Source: Balneolales bacterium (GTDB taxonomy: Bacteria > Bacteroidota > Rhodothermia > Balneolales > Natronogracilivirgulaceae). Taken from it: 5,472 nucleotides of DNA. Below, in pieces: positions 1-5,472 of the stretch; within the stretch, counting starts at the first letter, position 1, and each line of letters begins with the position of its first letter. The stretch is taken from the NCBI GenBank assembly GCA_007131535.1, contig SLQI01000069.1:1-5472 (forward strand), written 5' to 3'. The notes below the pieces were generated by a model. It had not been told where the DNA came from and searched no databases. It was given only the letters and a program-made list of their open reading frames with translations. Both the position numbers and the translations under genes were made by a program.

Positions 1-1
1 A

Positions 2-604
2 CCTTTTCAGACAGCCACTTTTGTTTTTCTGGGAGACTACATTGATCGCGGTCCGGACTCCAAATCGGTGAATGACCTGCTGCTTGATTTCAGCAAAAAT
101 GTTAATTGTGTGATGTTGAGAGGGAACCATGAACAGATGATGATCGATGCCCTTCAAACCGGGGATACAGCTTTATGGTTTCATAACGGTGGCCGGGATA
201 CACTAATGTCATACGGCAATAAATTCACTAATCCGGACCTGCCCTACCAGCATTATCACTTCATCCACAACACCCGCATGTACTACGAAACCGACGACTA
301 CTTTTTTGTACATGCCGGGCTGCCGCCGGATATGACTATTCGTGAAGCAGTTGCAAATCAACAATACTGGCATGAGTTTCTCTGGCAGCGTTCTCACCTG
401 GATGTTAAAAAAACTGTATGGGAAAAAAAGGTAGTATTCGGCCATACACCGGTTCCGGAACCACTGGTCAATAAATACATGCTGGGTCTGGATACCGGAT
501 GCGTTTTTCCCAACCTGCCCGGAATGGGTATGCTGACGGCGGCCATTCTGCCACAAGAGAAGTTTGTTGCACAACAATGCCTGGATTATCCCAGACCGTA
601 TTGA
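2..604 (+). CDS. PPP-family metallophosphatase (Ser/Thr protein phosphatase or ApaH-like), 5' partial
   Basis: The reading frame is open from base 2, so the true start lies left of the window; 200 residues are visible. The core PPP-family metal-binding motifs appear in order: GDYIDRGPDS (visible residues 11-20), RGNHE (40-44), VHAGLPP with its histidine at about 104, LWQR (127-130), FGHTP with its histidine at about 148, and LDTG (163-166). Only the first motif (GDxHG) is missing, consistent with loss of roughly the first 40-60 residues. The family uses two metal ions to hydrolyse phosphoesters. Bacterial members are either protein Ser/Thr phosphatases (PrpA/PphA type) or Ap4A hydrolases (ApaH); the compact C-terminus favours the first, but substrate cannot be read from sequence. 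A GTG at 68 is not a plausible start because it falls after the GDxxDRG motif. The gene converges on paaD with a 17-bp gap and no clear terminator between them. Confidence 0.9.
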   Translation, partial: PFQTATFVFLGDYIDRGPDSKSVNDLLLDFSKNVNCVMLRGNHEQMMIDALQTGDTALWFHNGGRDTLMSYGNKFTNPDLPYQHYHFIHNTRMYYETDDYFFVHAGLPPDMTIREAVANQQYWHEFLWQRSHLDVKKTVWEKKVVFGHTPVPEPLVNKYMLGLDTGCVFPNLPGMGMLTAAILPQEKFVAQQCLDYPRPY

Positions 605-621
605 GTTCCGGTGATTCCGGG

Positions 622-1116
622 TTAGATACACTTAAAATGCTCGAATGGCTGGCGGCACCCCTCACAGAAAAACTGCGCTTTACATGCCGTTGACCCGAAT
701 TTGCTTTCCAGCCGGGTCTCAATCGAATTGCAGTAGGGGCAGGCGATCACTTTTTCATCAAGTTCGGTGAAGCGGCCTTCAATGGAGCGTTCATCCGGCG
801 GGGCGATGCCGTAATTTCGAAGCTTCTCCCTTGCTTCATCGGTGATCCAGTCGCTTGTCCAGGCATGTGTATAATCGGTGCGAACCTGATGGTTGGTAAA
901 TCCCTTCTCAACCAACTTCAGGCGGATTGCCTGCTCAATGGCATTCATGGCCGGGCATCCGGAGTAGGTTGGTGTGATGCGCACTACTACCCTGTCTTCT
1001 TCCAGCTCTACCGATCGTACAATTCCCATCTCAACGACATTAAGGACCGGTATTTCCGGATCTTCAACTTCTTTAAGATAATCGAGGATAGTGGTTTCTG
1101 TAGATGCAGCGGGCAT
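622..1116 (-). CDS. paaD: PaaD, phenylacetyl-CoA 1,2-epoxidase accessory subunit
   Basis: The 164-residue product matches the usual PaaD length (about 165). Residues 1-90 form a MIP18/DUF59 domain with the DPEIPVLNVVEMGIV motif (19-33) and TPTYSGCPAMNAIE (48-61, Cys54). The C-terminal third is cysteine-rich: CPYC (126-129), Cys145 in FGSTACKAQFF, CEGC (151-154) and a terminal FKCI, typical of PaaD. PaaD is needed for epoxidase activity in the cell but is not part of the PaaABC core; its DUF59 domain suggests a role in iron or iron-sulfur maturation of the PaaA diiron centre or the PaaE cluster. It is the last gene of the operon, 107 bp downstream of paaC, a gap filled by two hairpins. No Shine-Dalgarno sequence precedes the ATG. 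paaE, which often follows, is absent here. The related sufT-type DUF59 proteins lack this cysteine tail, so paaD is the better call. Confidence 0.96.
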   Translation of the reverse strand: MPAASTETTILDYLKEVEDPEIPVLNVVEMGIVRSVELEEDRVVVRITPTYSGCPAMNAIEQAIRLKLVEKGFTNHQVRTDYTHAWTSDWITDEAREKLRNYGIAPPDERSIEGRFTELDEKVIACPYCNSIETRLESKFGSTACKAQFFCEGCRQPFEHFKCI

Positions 1117-1133
1117 AAGTTCTGTTCTGCATA

Positions 1134-1162
1134 CAAAACCCGATGAAAAGAATCGGGTTTTG
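1134..1162 (-). terminator. Perfect 11-bp hairpin in the paaC-paaD gap, terminator- or attenuator-like
   Basis: Bases 1134-1144 and 1152-1162 are perfect reverse complements (stem CAAAACCCGAT) around a 7-nt loop (1145-1151). Read on the minus strand, the stem ends in a four-T run, so it resembles an intrinsic terminator with a short U-tract. Because the stem starts with A's and ends with T's it would look similar on either strand. It sits 17 bp upstream of the paaD ATG, so it could instead act as a partial attenuator, an RNA-processing or stabilising element, or part of the paaD leader. Confidence 0.55.
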
Positions 1163-1183
1163 AGTTTAATTTATCATTTACAA

Positions 1184-1215
1184 AACCGCCGGCCTGTTAA
1201 ACCAGGCTGACGGTT
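1184..1215 (-). terminator. Imperfect 13-bp GC-rich hairpin just after paaC, terminator-like
   Basis: Bases 1184-1196 pair with 1203-1215 around a 6-nt loop, with one mismatch and one G-U wobble in 13 positions. On the minus strand the GC-rich stem lies 8 bp beyond the paaC stop codon and runs straight into TTTTG, as expected for a weak rho-independent terminator. Together with the second hairpin downstream it would be expected to lower or uncouple paaD expression relative to paaABC. The U-tract is short, so complete termination is doubtful. Confidence 0.55.
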
Positions 1216-1223
1216 AATAAAAA

Positions 1224-2009
1224 TCACCATTCTGCTTCCGGGTGAGAGCGGCGCAAAAACTGCATTTCCATCAGCAGGTAGCCGAGCTCTTCCTGATGAA
1301 AGCCAACCCGCCCGCCGGTGGCCATGTACTGGTCGTCATCGGGACGTTGAAGTGTGGCTTCTTTCAGGGTTTGATTGACCCTCTCGTTCCACTCCGGCTG
1401 AAGCTCTTTCAGATCCGGCACTTTGCCGTCCTTTATTAAGATTTCGTCGACTTCATCCATGTAGAACAGTTCGGCGGTATACATCCACAGATCATCAAAA
1501 GCCTGTTGAATTCGCTGGTTACTCTCGTCCGTGCCGTCCCCGAGCCGGAGCACCCAGTCGCGGCTGTGGCGAACGTGGTATCTTGTTTCTTTCAGACTTT
1601 TCGATGCAATTCCGGCCAGCTGCCGATCGGGATGGTCCTGCAGCCGTTCCAGTAATAATTCATTAAAGGTACTGAATAAAAACTGTCGCGCTATGGTAAA
1701 ACCGAAATCGCCGTTGGGCTGTTCCGCTAACTGAAGGTTCCTGAAATCAATGTCGTCGCGGAAATAAGCCAGATCGTCTTCGCTGCGACCTTCACCCTCG
1801 ACTTCTCCGGCATATTCAAGCAGTGCTTTGGCCTGTCCGATCAGGTCTAATGCAATATTGGCCATGGCCAGATCTTCCTCAAGCTGCGGGCCATACCCGC
1901 ACCATTCGGACATCCGGTGGCCGAGGATCAGCCGGTCGTCACCCAGCCGGAGCAGGTATTCAAAAAACGGTTTGCTGGTATCAGCTTTGCTGTGTTCAAG
2001 ATGTTGCAT
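1224..2009 (-). CDS. paaC: PaaC, phenylacetyl-CoA 1,2-epoxidase structural subunit
   Basis: This 261-residue protein is a ferritin-like four-helix-bundle subunit of the ring-1,2-phenylacetyl-CoA epoxidase. Family landmarks are LRLGDDRLILGHRMSEWCGYGP (about 20-41), EEDLAMANIALDLIGQA (44-60), AEQPNGDFGFTIARQF (95-110), KETRYHVRHSRDWVLRLGDGTDES (140-163), DLWMYTAELF (173-182), TGGRVGFHQEELGYLLMEMQFLRR (231-254) and a terminal tryptophan. In the characterised enzyme PaaC pairs with PaaA and supports its fold and substrate binding, while PaaA carries the catalytic diiron site. It is about 13 residues longer than the 248-residue E. coli protein, mostly a short N-terminal extension. The ATG at 2009 is supported by a strong Shine-Dalgarno sequence overlapping the paaB stop codon, with a 6-bp intergenic gap. 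Cytoplasmic; no signal peptide or membrane segment. Confidence 0.97.
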   Translation of the reverse strand: MQHLEHSKADTSKPFFEYLLRLGDDRLILGHRMSEWCGYGPQLEEDLAMANIALDLIGQAKALLEYAGEVEGEGRSEDDLAYFRDDIDFRNLQLAEQPNGDFGFTIARQFLFSTFNELLLERLQDHPDRQLAGIASKSLKETRYHVRHSRDWVLRLGDGTDESNQRIQQAFDDLWMYTAELFYMDEVDEILIKDGKVPDLKELQPEWNERVNQTLKEATLQRPDDDQYMATGGRVGFHQEELGYLLMEMQFLRRSHPEAEW

Positions 2010-2014
2010 GCAGA

Positions 2015-2023
2015 ATCACCTCC
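2015..2023 (-). promoter_or_regulatory. Strong Shine-Dalgarno sequence for paaC, overlapping the paaB stop
   Basis: On the minus strand GGAGGTGAT lies 5 bp upstream of the paaC ATG (2007-2009) and is fully complementary to the usual 3' end of bacterial 16S rRNA. It includes the TGA stop codon of paaB and its last arginine codon. It fixes the paaC start and suggests that translation of paaB and paaC is coupled. No other start in the window has a comparable site: paaB, paaD, ytoQ and the gene at 4066 have none, and paaA has only a distant GGAAG. Confidence 0.75.
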
Positions 2024-2327
2024 GTTTCTTGGATACGTGGGGTACCTTATAAAACTGGGGATGCCGGAAAATTTTGTCTTCAGCCGGATCAAAAAACGGG
2101 CCGGCGTCGTCGGGACTGGAAGCGGTGATCTGATCCGAAGGCACCACCCAAATACTGACGGCCTCATTTCTCCGTGAGTAGACATCCCTGGCGTGTTGAA
2201 GTGCCATTTCGGCATCATGAGCATGAACGTTGCCGGCGTGTTCGTGAGGATCCCCGGTTTTTTTCTGAGTAAACACCTCCCACATGCGGCCTTCGCCGCC
2301 CTTGCGATTGATTCCGTTTTCTCCCAT
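2016..2327 (-). CDS. paaB: PaaB, phenylacetyl-CoA 1,2-epoxidase small subunit
   Basis: A 103-residue protein, close to the 95 residues of E. coli PaaB. Conserved stretches are MWEVFTQKK (15-23), HEHAGNVHAHDAEMALQHAR (28-47), DVYSRRNEAVSIWVVPS (48-64) and FFDPAEDKIFRHPQFYKVP (78-96). PaaB is a small non-catalytic subunit that bridges PaaAC heterodimers and is required for activity of the complex. I chose the ATG at 2327 because it follows the paaA stop as TGA-A-ATG, an arrangement for termination-reinitiation. The frame is open further upstream to an ATG at 2369, but that part is a lysine-rich stretch read from within the end of paaA and has no PaaB similarity. An internal ATG at 2285, just before WEVF, would give an 89-residue protein and cannot be excluded. 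No Shine-Dalgarno sequence precedes the start, fitting coupling to paaA. The basic tail KKRR encodes the ribosome binding site of paaC. Confidence 0.95.
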   Translation of the reverse strand: MGENGINRKGGEGRMWEVFTQKKTGDPHEHAGNVHAHDAEMALQHARDVYSRRNEAVSIWVVPSDQITASSPDDAGPFFDPAEDKIFRHPQFYKVPHVSKKRR

Positions 2328-2328
2328 T

Positions 2329-3273
2329 TCAGGACGCTTTTTTTTCTTTGAGTTTTTGTTTTTCTGCATAGGCTTCCGCGGCCTCGCGTACCCATCGGCC
2401 TTCCTCGTGGGCTTTCCGCCGGGCGGCCATGCGCTTTTTGTTCATCGGTCCGTTTCCGGTAACTACCCTGTAAAGCTCATCAAAGTTGATCTCGCCGATT
2501 TCCCAATGTTTGGTTTCCTCGTTGTATCTGAGGTCCGGATCCGGAATTTCAATCCCCATATCGTGCGCTTCTTCGACGGTTCGGTCGATAAAACTCTGGC
2601 GCAGCTCATCATTGGTTTTGGTTTTTACTTTCCAGCGGATGAGTTCATTACTGTTGGGGGAGTTGTCATCCGGCGGGCCGAACATCATAAGGGTGGGCCA
2701 CCACCAGCGGTTGACGGCATCCTGCACCATTTTTCGCTGGGCAGGGGTGCCTTTCATCATCGTGGCGATAATTTCATGTCCCTGCTTCCGGTGGAAACTC
2801 TCTTCCTTGCAGATTCTGAGGTTGGCACGGGCGTACGGCCCGAAACTGCTTTTAGCCAGCATCGTTTGGTTGACGATAGCCGCACCGTCTACCAGCCATC
2901 CGATGACACCGATATCGGCCCAGGTTTGCGTGGGGTAGTTAAAGATATTGGAGTATTTAGCTTTACCACTGAGAAGGTCGTCTATCATCTCATCGCGGCT
3001 GACTCCAAGGGTTTCGGCGCCACTGTAGAGATACAGGCCGTGGCCGGCTTCATCCTGCACTTTAGCCAGCAGGGCGAGTTTGCGACGCAGGCTCGGAGCT
3101 CTGGTGATCCAGTTGCCCTCCGGCAGCATCCCGATGATTTCGGAGTGGGCGTGCTGGGACATCATTCGAACCAGCTGCTTTCGGAACCGTTCCGGCATCC
3201 AATCTTTCGGTTCAATTTTTTCGCCGGCATCAATGCGGTCCTGAAACTCCTGAAGTTTTTGTTGTTCATCCAT
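2329..3273 (-). CDS. paaA: PaaA, phenylacetyl-CoA 1,2-epoxidase catalytic diiron subunit
   Basis: A 314-residue protein (E. coli PaaA has 309) that catalyses O2-dependent conversion of phenylacetyl-CoA to the ring 1,2-epoxide, the committing step of aerobic phenylacetate breakdown. Recognisable segments are EPKDWMPERFRKQLVRM (21-37), HAHSEIIGMLPEGNWITRAP (41-60), LLAKVQDEAGHGLYLYS (68-84), WADIGVIGWLVDGAAIVNQ (118-136), ICKEESFHRKQGHE (154-167), WWPTLMMFGPPDDNSPNS (191-208) and WVREAAEAYA (294-303). Residues fitting the family's diiron site are Glu45, Glu75 and His78 (DEAGH), Asp129, Glu158 and His161 (EESFH); Lys71 corresponds to the lysine noted near the iron site in the E. coli enzyme. All are present, so the protein should be active. 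It is the first gene of the paaABCD operon. The start is supported by alignment of the N-terminus with the family; a weak GGAAG lies about 12 bp upstream. An eight-A run lies near the 3' end of the gene. Confidence 0.98.
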   Translation of the reverse strand: MDEQQKLQEFQDRIDAGEKIEPKDWMPERFRKQLVRMMSQHAHSEIIGMLPEGNWITRAPSLRRKLALLAKVQDEAGHGLYLYSGAETLGVSRDEMIDDLLSGKAKYSNIFNYPTQTWADIGVIGWLVDGAAIVNQTMLAKSSFGPYARANLRICKEESFHRKQGHEIIATMMKGTPAQRKMVQDAVNRWWWPTLMMFGPPDDNSPNSNELIRWKVKTKTNDELRQSFIDRTVEEAHDMGIEIPDPDLRYNEETKHWEIGEINFDELYRVVTGNGPMNKKRMAARRKAHEEGRWVREAAEAYAEKQKLKEKKAS

Positions 3274-3430
3274 AGTAAAAAAGCGCTTCCAGTTTTGGTT
3301 TCTGTACTAAGCGAAAATGATGAAGGATTTATTGCATCAACCCAAAATATACAAGAATTGTTGCAAATGGGAAGATTTTCCCCCTAAAACATTTAAGTGG
3401 TGATGTATGGTTTCTGACAGGCAAGTTGGT

Positions 3431-3463
3431 TTGACTTAAAAACCGGTATTTTGAATATTTTTG
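3431..3463 (+). promoter_or_regulatory. Candidate Bacteroidetes-type promoter for ytoQ
   Basis: TTG at 3431-3433 (within TTGACT) is followed after 22 bp by TATTTTTG at 3456-3463, an exact match to the TAnnTTTG -7 element with a spacing within the TTG-(17-23)-TAnnTTTG range described for Bacteroidota. Transcription would start near 3470, leaving a leader of about 135 nt before ytoQ. In AT-rich DNA such matches arise by chance, so this is tentative. Confidence 0.4.
3438..3451. repeat. Near-perfect 14-bp palindrome centred on CCGG, possible operator
   Basis: AAAAACCGGTATTT is self-complementary except for one base pair (3441/3448). It lies inside the spacer of the candidate ytoQ promoter, where a dimeric repressor would block RNA polymerase. 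No repressor gene is in the window and no second copy was noticed, so the operator role is inference only. Confidence 0.25.
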
Positions 3464-3605
3464 CGGCTCAATATACTGCAATGGGTACATCAGGGGTAGT
3501 TAATTATAGTTTATATTATCAATTCGCTGAAATTGTCTTTTGCACCAATTATATTGACCGTGGGTTAGTGGATTACGTAATGGGTTCAACAAACAAACAC
3601 AGATT

Positions 3606-4055
3606 ATGAAAACCTGGAAGGTGTACCTTGCCGGTGAAATTCACAGTAACTGGCGGGAGGAAATCAAAAGAGCTGCACAAGAAGAGCAACTGCCGGTGGA
3701 ATTTTATGAACCGGTAACCGACCATGACGCGAGTGATCACGGAGGCGTTCGTATACTGGGCGAGGAAGAAAAACCGTATTGGCAGGATCACAAGGGAGCT
3801 ATGCTGAATGCTATCCGAACCCGAACATTGATCCGCGATGCCGATATTGTTGTTGTGAAATTCGGGGATAAGTACAAACAATGGAATGCCGCTTTTGATG
3901 CCGGTCAGGCTTCGGCTTTGGATAAGCCTCTGATTGTCATTCATCCCCCCGAACATACTCATGCCCTAAAAGAGGTGGATGCCTCCGCGCTGGCTGTAGC
4001 CGAAACGCACGGTCAGGTAGTCGAGGTCCTTAAATATGTAACTACCCAAACATAA
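3606..4055 (+). CDS. ytoQ: YtoQ family protein (nucleoside 2-deoxyribosyltransferase-like fold)
   Basis: The 149-residue product matches the YtoQ family in length and along its whole sequence. Signature segments are the N-terminal VYLAGEIHSNWREEI (6-20), the acidic/histidine pair HDASDH (40-45), RTRTLIRDADIVVVKFGDKY (71-90), KQWNAAFDAGQASALDKPLI (91-110) and PPEHTHALKEVD (114-125). The family is assigned to the nucleoside 2-deoxyribosyltransferase-like superfamily, whose members bind nucleosides or nucleotides; the DADIVVVKFGxKYxQWNxAFDAG block holds the likely catalytic and ligand residues (Asp87, Asn94 and Asp98 are candidates). No substrate is established for YtoQ itself, so the enzymatic role is inferred from fold. 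The ATG at 3606 begins directly with the conserved N-terminus; an A-rich leader without Shine-Dalgarno precedes it, as is common in Bacteroidota. The next gene starts 10 bp after the stop and is probably co-transcribed. Cytoplasmic. Confidence 0.92.
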   Translation: MKTWKVYLAGEIHSNWREEIKRAAQEEQLPVEFYEPVTDHDASDHGGVRILGEEEKPYWQDHKGAMLNAIRTRTLIRDADIVVVKFGDKYKQWNAAFDAGQASALDKPLIVIHPPEHTHALKEVDASALAVAETHGQVVEVLKYVTTQT

Positions 4056-4065
4056 CCAATGATTC

Positions 4066-5472
4066 ATGGGACAAACCGAATATGTTCCTCTGGGGCAACT
4101 GATAAGCCGCACTGAGGAAAACCCGGAAGAGTACACTGATTTTCTCGAAGAATTAGATTTTTTTGAAGAAATTGTATTAGAGGCGCTTTATCACGGTCGC
4201 AATGAGTTTGTAACGGAGGAGCCGATTTGCAACGAGGCACTGGATAAAAAAGGAGGGTGCCGGCTGAAAGTTAACCATGATGAGTCTGAGGGAAAAATCG
4301 AATGGAATTGTGAACATTGTGACCGCCGGGGGGTGATTACTGAGTTTGATAATTACAAAGAAGCGGTTAATTCAGAGATGGGTCCTTTTGATTTTAATAA
4401 ACCCGAGTACAACATAGTAGTGGAGTTTCCGGAGGAGTTGTTTCGATGGTTTAAGAAGGCCCGGCTGGATTTACCTGATCAGTTCCAGGACACGGTATTT
4501 AACAGCGCTTCTTACAACGATGGATATTTCTATTGGGAGGCCGGTTTTTCCGTTTTACAGTCTTTGAACGGGCTGCTTGAAATTCAAAAAGAGAAACTCT
4601 CCGGTGAGGATCAGGATAAAGCCGGAAAGATGAGCGAAATCATCTCTACACAGTGCATGGAGTGGATGCACCAGGTGTTACTTGGCTATGTTTCCGGTGA
4701 ATTGAGTGATGAAGATCTGAACGATTATTTTGCAGGATATGCCGGGCTGAATGAGCTGAAGAAGGAGTTTGATAAATCCAAAAACGATATGCAGGAAGAG
4801 GCCGACCGGCAGGGAATAAGCGTTCAGGAGCTGGTTGAGCAAATGAGATTCAACAATTTATTTGAGGGACTCAATAGTAATAATGGTACTAATGAAGATT
4901 TGGGTAACTTGAGCAACCATCAATATCTAAATCTCATAACAAACGACTGGACGGAGAAAACAGCAGGCATGATACTCGAAACCGGACAGTGCGAACCCTC
5001 AGAATTAGAAAAAACTCCGGTAATCCGGAATCTCAGGTTATTCACCAAGCTGATTTTAGAAAACAGGGAGGCATTACCTCTGACACAACAAGGCAATCTT
5101 AGACAAAAAGATGTTATCTATCTGCTCGATGAAGGCGTCTGGATGCCGGGTTATGTGGAAGAGGTTAAGGAGTTGTACAAAACCATCAATGAACTGGATG
5201 CGTTTGAGGTACATGAATTTCGCGTTGTACTTACGCTGGCAAAACTGCTGCGTAAAAGTAAGGGCAAGCTTATTATAATGAAGAAAAATAAGAGTCTTCT
5301 GGAGCGCGGCTCGGCAGGCCGGCTTTATAAGACGCTGTTTACCACATGGATGCAGCACTTTTATTTTGGCTATCGCATGGGGGAGACTCCGGAAATCGAC
5401 GATTTTCAGCAAAATGTACCGTTTTATTTATATCGCCTGTCTCAACTACCGGAACAGGGAACCATCAGTGAG
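4066..5472 (+). CDS. Unrecognised acidic protein with four-cysteine motif, 3' partial
   Basis: One frame stays open from the ATG at 4066 to the right edge (469 codons, no stop), with consistent codon use and no competing frame, so this is a real gene cut by the window. An ATG at 4059 is in another frame and closes early. Residues 1-50 are acidic and helical. Residues 55-85 contain Cys55, Cys65, Cys82 and Cys85 (C-x9-C-x16-C-x2-C, ending CEHC), suggesting a zinc knuckle or ribbon. Residues 120-235 look helical, with aromatic motifs such as YNDGYFYWEAG (150-160). Residues 260-290 include a low-complexity Asn/Gly/Leu linker. Residues 322-412 hold a KLILENREALPLTQQGNLRQKDV segment and LLRKSKGKLIIMKKNKSLLE (394-413), with the feel of a winged-helix-like unit that I associate, from memory and weakly, with C-terminal parts of some pRiA4b ORF-3-type and SEC-C-type hypothetical proteins. 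No signal peptide or membrane segment is seen. I do not assign a function. Confidence 0.85.
   Translation, partial: MGQTEYVPLGQLISRTEENPEEYTDFLEELDFFEEIVLEALYHGRNEFVTEEPICNEALDKKGGCRLKVNHDESEGKIEWNCEHCDRRGVITEFDNYKEAVNSEMGPFDFNKPEYNIVVEFPEELFRWFKKARLDLPDQFQDTVFNSASYNDGYFYWEAGFSVLQSLNGLLEIQKEKLSGEDQDKAGKMSEIISTQCMEWMHQVLLGYVSGELSDEDLNDYFAGYAGLNELKKEFDKSKNDMQEEADRQGISVQELVEQMRFNNLFEGLNSNNGTNEDLGNLSNHQYLNLITNDWTEKTAGMILETGQCEPSELEKTPVIRNLRLFTKLILENREALPLTQQGNLRQKDVIYLLDEGVWMPGYVEEVKELYKTINELDAFEVHEFRVVLTLAKLLRKSKGKLIIMKKNKSLLERGSAGRLYKTLFTTWMQHFYFGYRMGETPEIDDFQQNVPFYLYRLSQLPEQGTISE

Larger units (their letters stand above)
3274..3605. other. Divergent intergenic region between paaA and ytoQ
   Basis: This 332-bp AT-rich stretch separates paaA (leftward) from ytoQ (rightward) and must hold both promoters if each gene starts its own transcript. 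I find no convincing protein-coding frame or RNA gene in it. Rightward, there is a good Bacteroidetes-type promoter candidate at 3431-3463. Leftward, TATATTTTG (minus strand, 3351 down to 3343) resembles a -7 element but has an extra base and no TTG at a suitable distance, so the paaA promoter is not placed. I recognise no PaaX or PaaR operator. Segments at 3501-3520 and 3541-3555 are notably AT-rich. Confidence 0.7.

Noticed and set aside
605..621. CCGG-N5-CCGG at 608-620 as a terminator between the phosphatase gene and paaD
   Set aside because: The stem is only four base pairs and there is no T-run, so it is probably chance.
1928..2395. A 155-codon minus-strand frame overlapping paaB, which lies in the -1 frame after the A8 run of paaA
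   Set aside because: The run A AAA AAA fits a -1 slippery heptamer, but the frame entered encodes a low-quality sequence without similarity to anything and conflicts with paaB, so programmed frameshifting is not supported.
3343..3351. TATATTTTG on the minus strand as a -7 element for paaA
   Set aside because: It has one base too many for TAnnTTTG, and the nearest upstream TTG is only about 12 bp away, so no promoter was annotated.
2284..3387. A 367-codon open frame on the plus strand across paaA
   Set aside because: It is antisense to paaA, whose full-length PaaA similarity and intact metal-site residues settle the coding strand. The antisense product has no recognisable domain.
3554..3583. 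TTGACC followed by TAATGG as a sigma70-type promoter for ytoQ
   Set aside because: The -10 match is poor and the start would leave almost no leader; the 3431-3463 candidate fits a known consensus better.
5074..5412. A 112-codon minus-strand frame in the right-hand gene
   Set aside because: It is antisense to a plus-strand frame of at least 469 codons and shows no start signal or recognisable domain.

Overview
The window looks like a piece of a bacterial chromosome with moderate GC content. It has no mobile elements, RNA genes or CRISPR arrays that I can see. I infer a Bacteroidota-like lineage, possibly Balneolales/Rhodothermota relatives. The grounds are that most starts lack a Shine-Dalgarno sequence, leaders are A-rich, and one promoter candidate has the TTG / TAnnTTTG form. 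The lineage is a guess from gene style, not a measurement.

Layout: (1) bases 2-604, plus strand, hold the 3' end of a PPP-family metallophosphatase (protein Ser/Thr phosphatase or ApaH-like) whose N-terminus lies outside the window. (2) bases 622-3273, minus strand, hold a compact operon transcribed right to left, paaA-paaB-paaC-paaD, encoding the phenylacetyl-CoA 1,2-epoxidase. PaaA is the catalytic diiron subunit, PaaC its structural partner, PaaB a small bridging subunit and PaaD a MIP18/DUF59-type protein with C-terminal cysteines. paaA/B and paaB/C are almost contiguous. paaC and paaD are separated by 107 bp holding two consecutive terminator-like hairpins. The reductase gene paaE is not next to paaD, because the operon runs tail to tail into the phosphatase gene 17 bp away. 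(3) bases 3274-3605 are a 332-bp AT-rich divergent intergenic region with a candidate Bacteroidetes-type promoter pointing right. (4) bases 3606-4055, plus strand, are ytoQ, a nucleoside 2-deoxyribosyltransferase-fold protein of unknown role. (5) bases 4066-5472, plus strand, are a long unrecognised gene running off the right edge, with four cysteines suggestive of a metal-binding knuckle. It lies 10 bp behind ytoQ and is probably co-transcribed with it.

Functionally, the left-hand operon starts aerobic phenylacetate breakdown by epoxidising phenylacetyl-CoA. The right-hand pair has no evident connection to that pathway. I see no clear new defence or mobile system. The features most worth a second look are the unidentified 469+ residue protein beside ytoQ, the tandem hairpins splitting paaC from paaD, and the single strong Shine-Dalgarno sequence in front of paaC.
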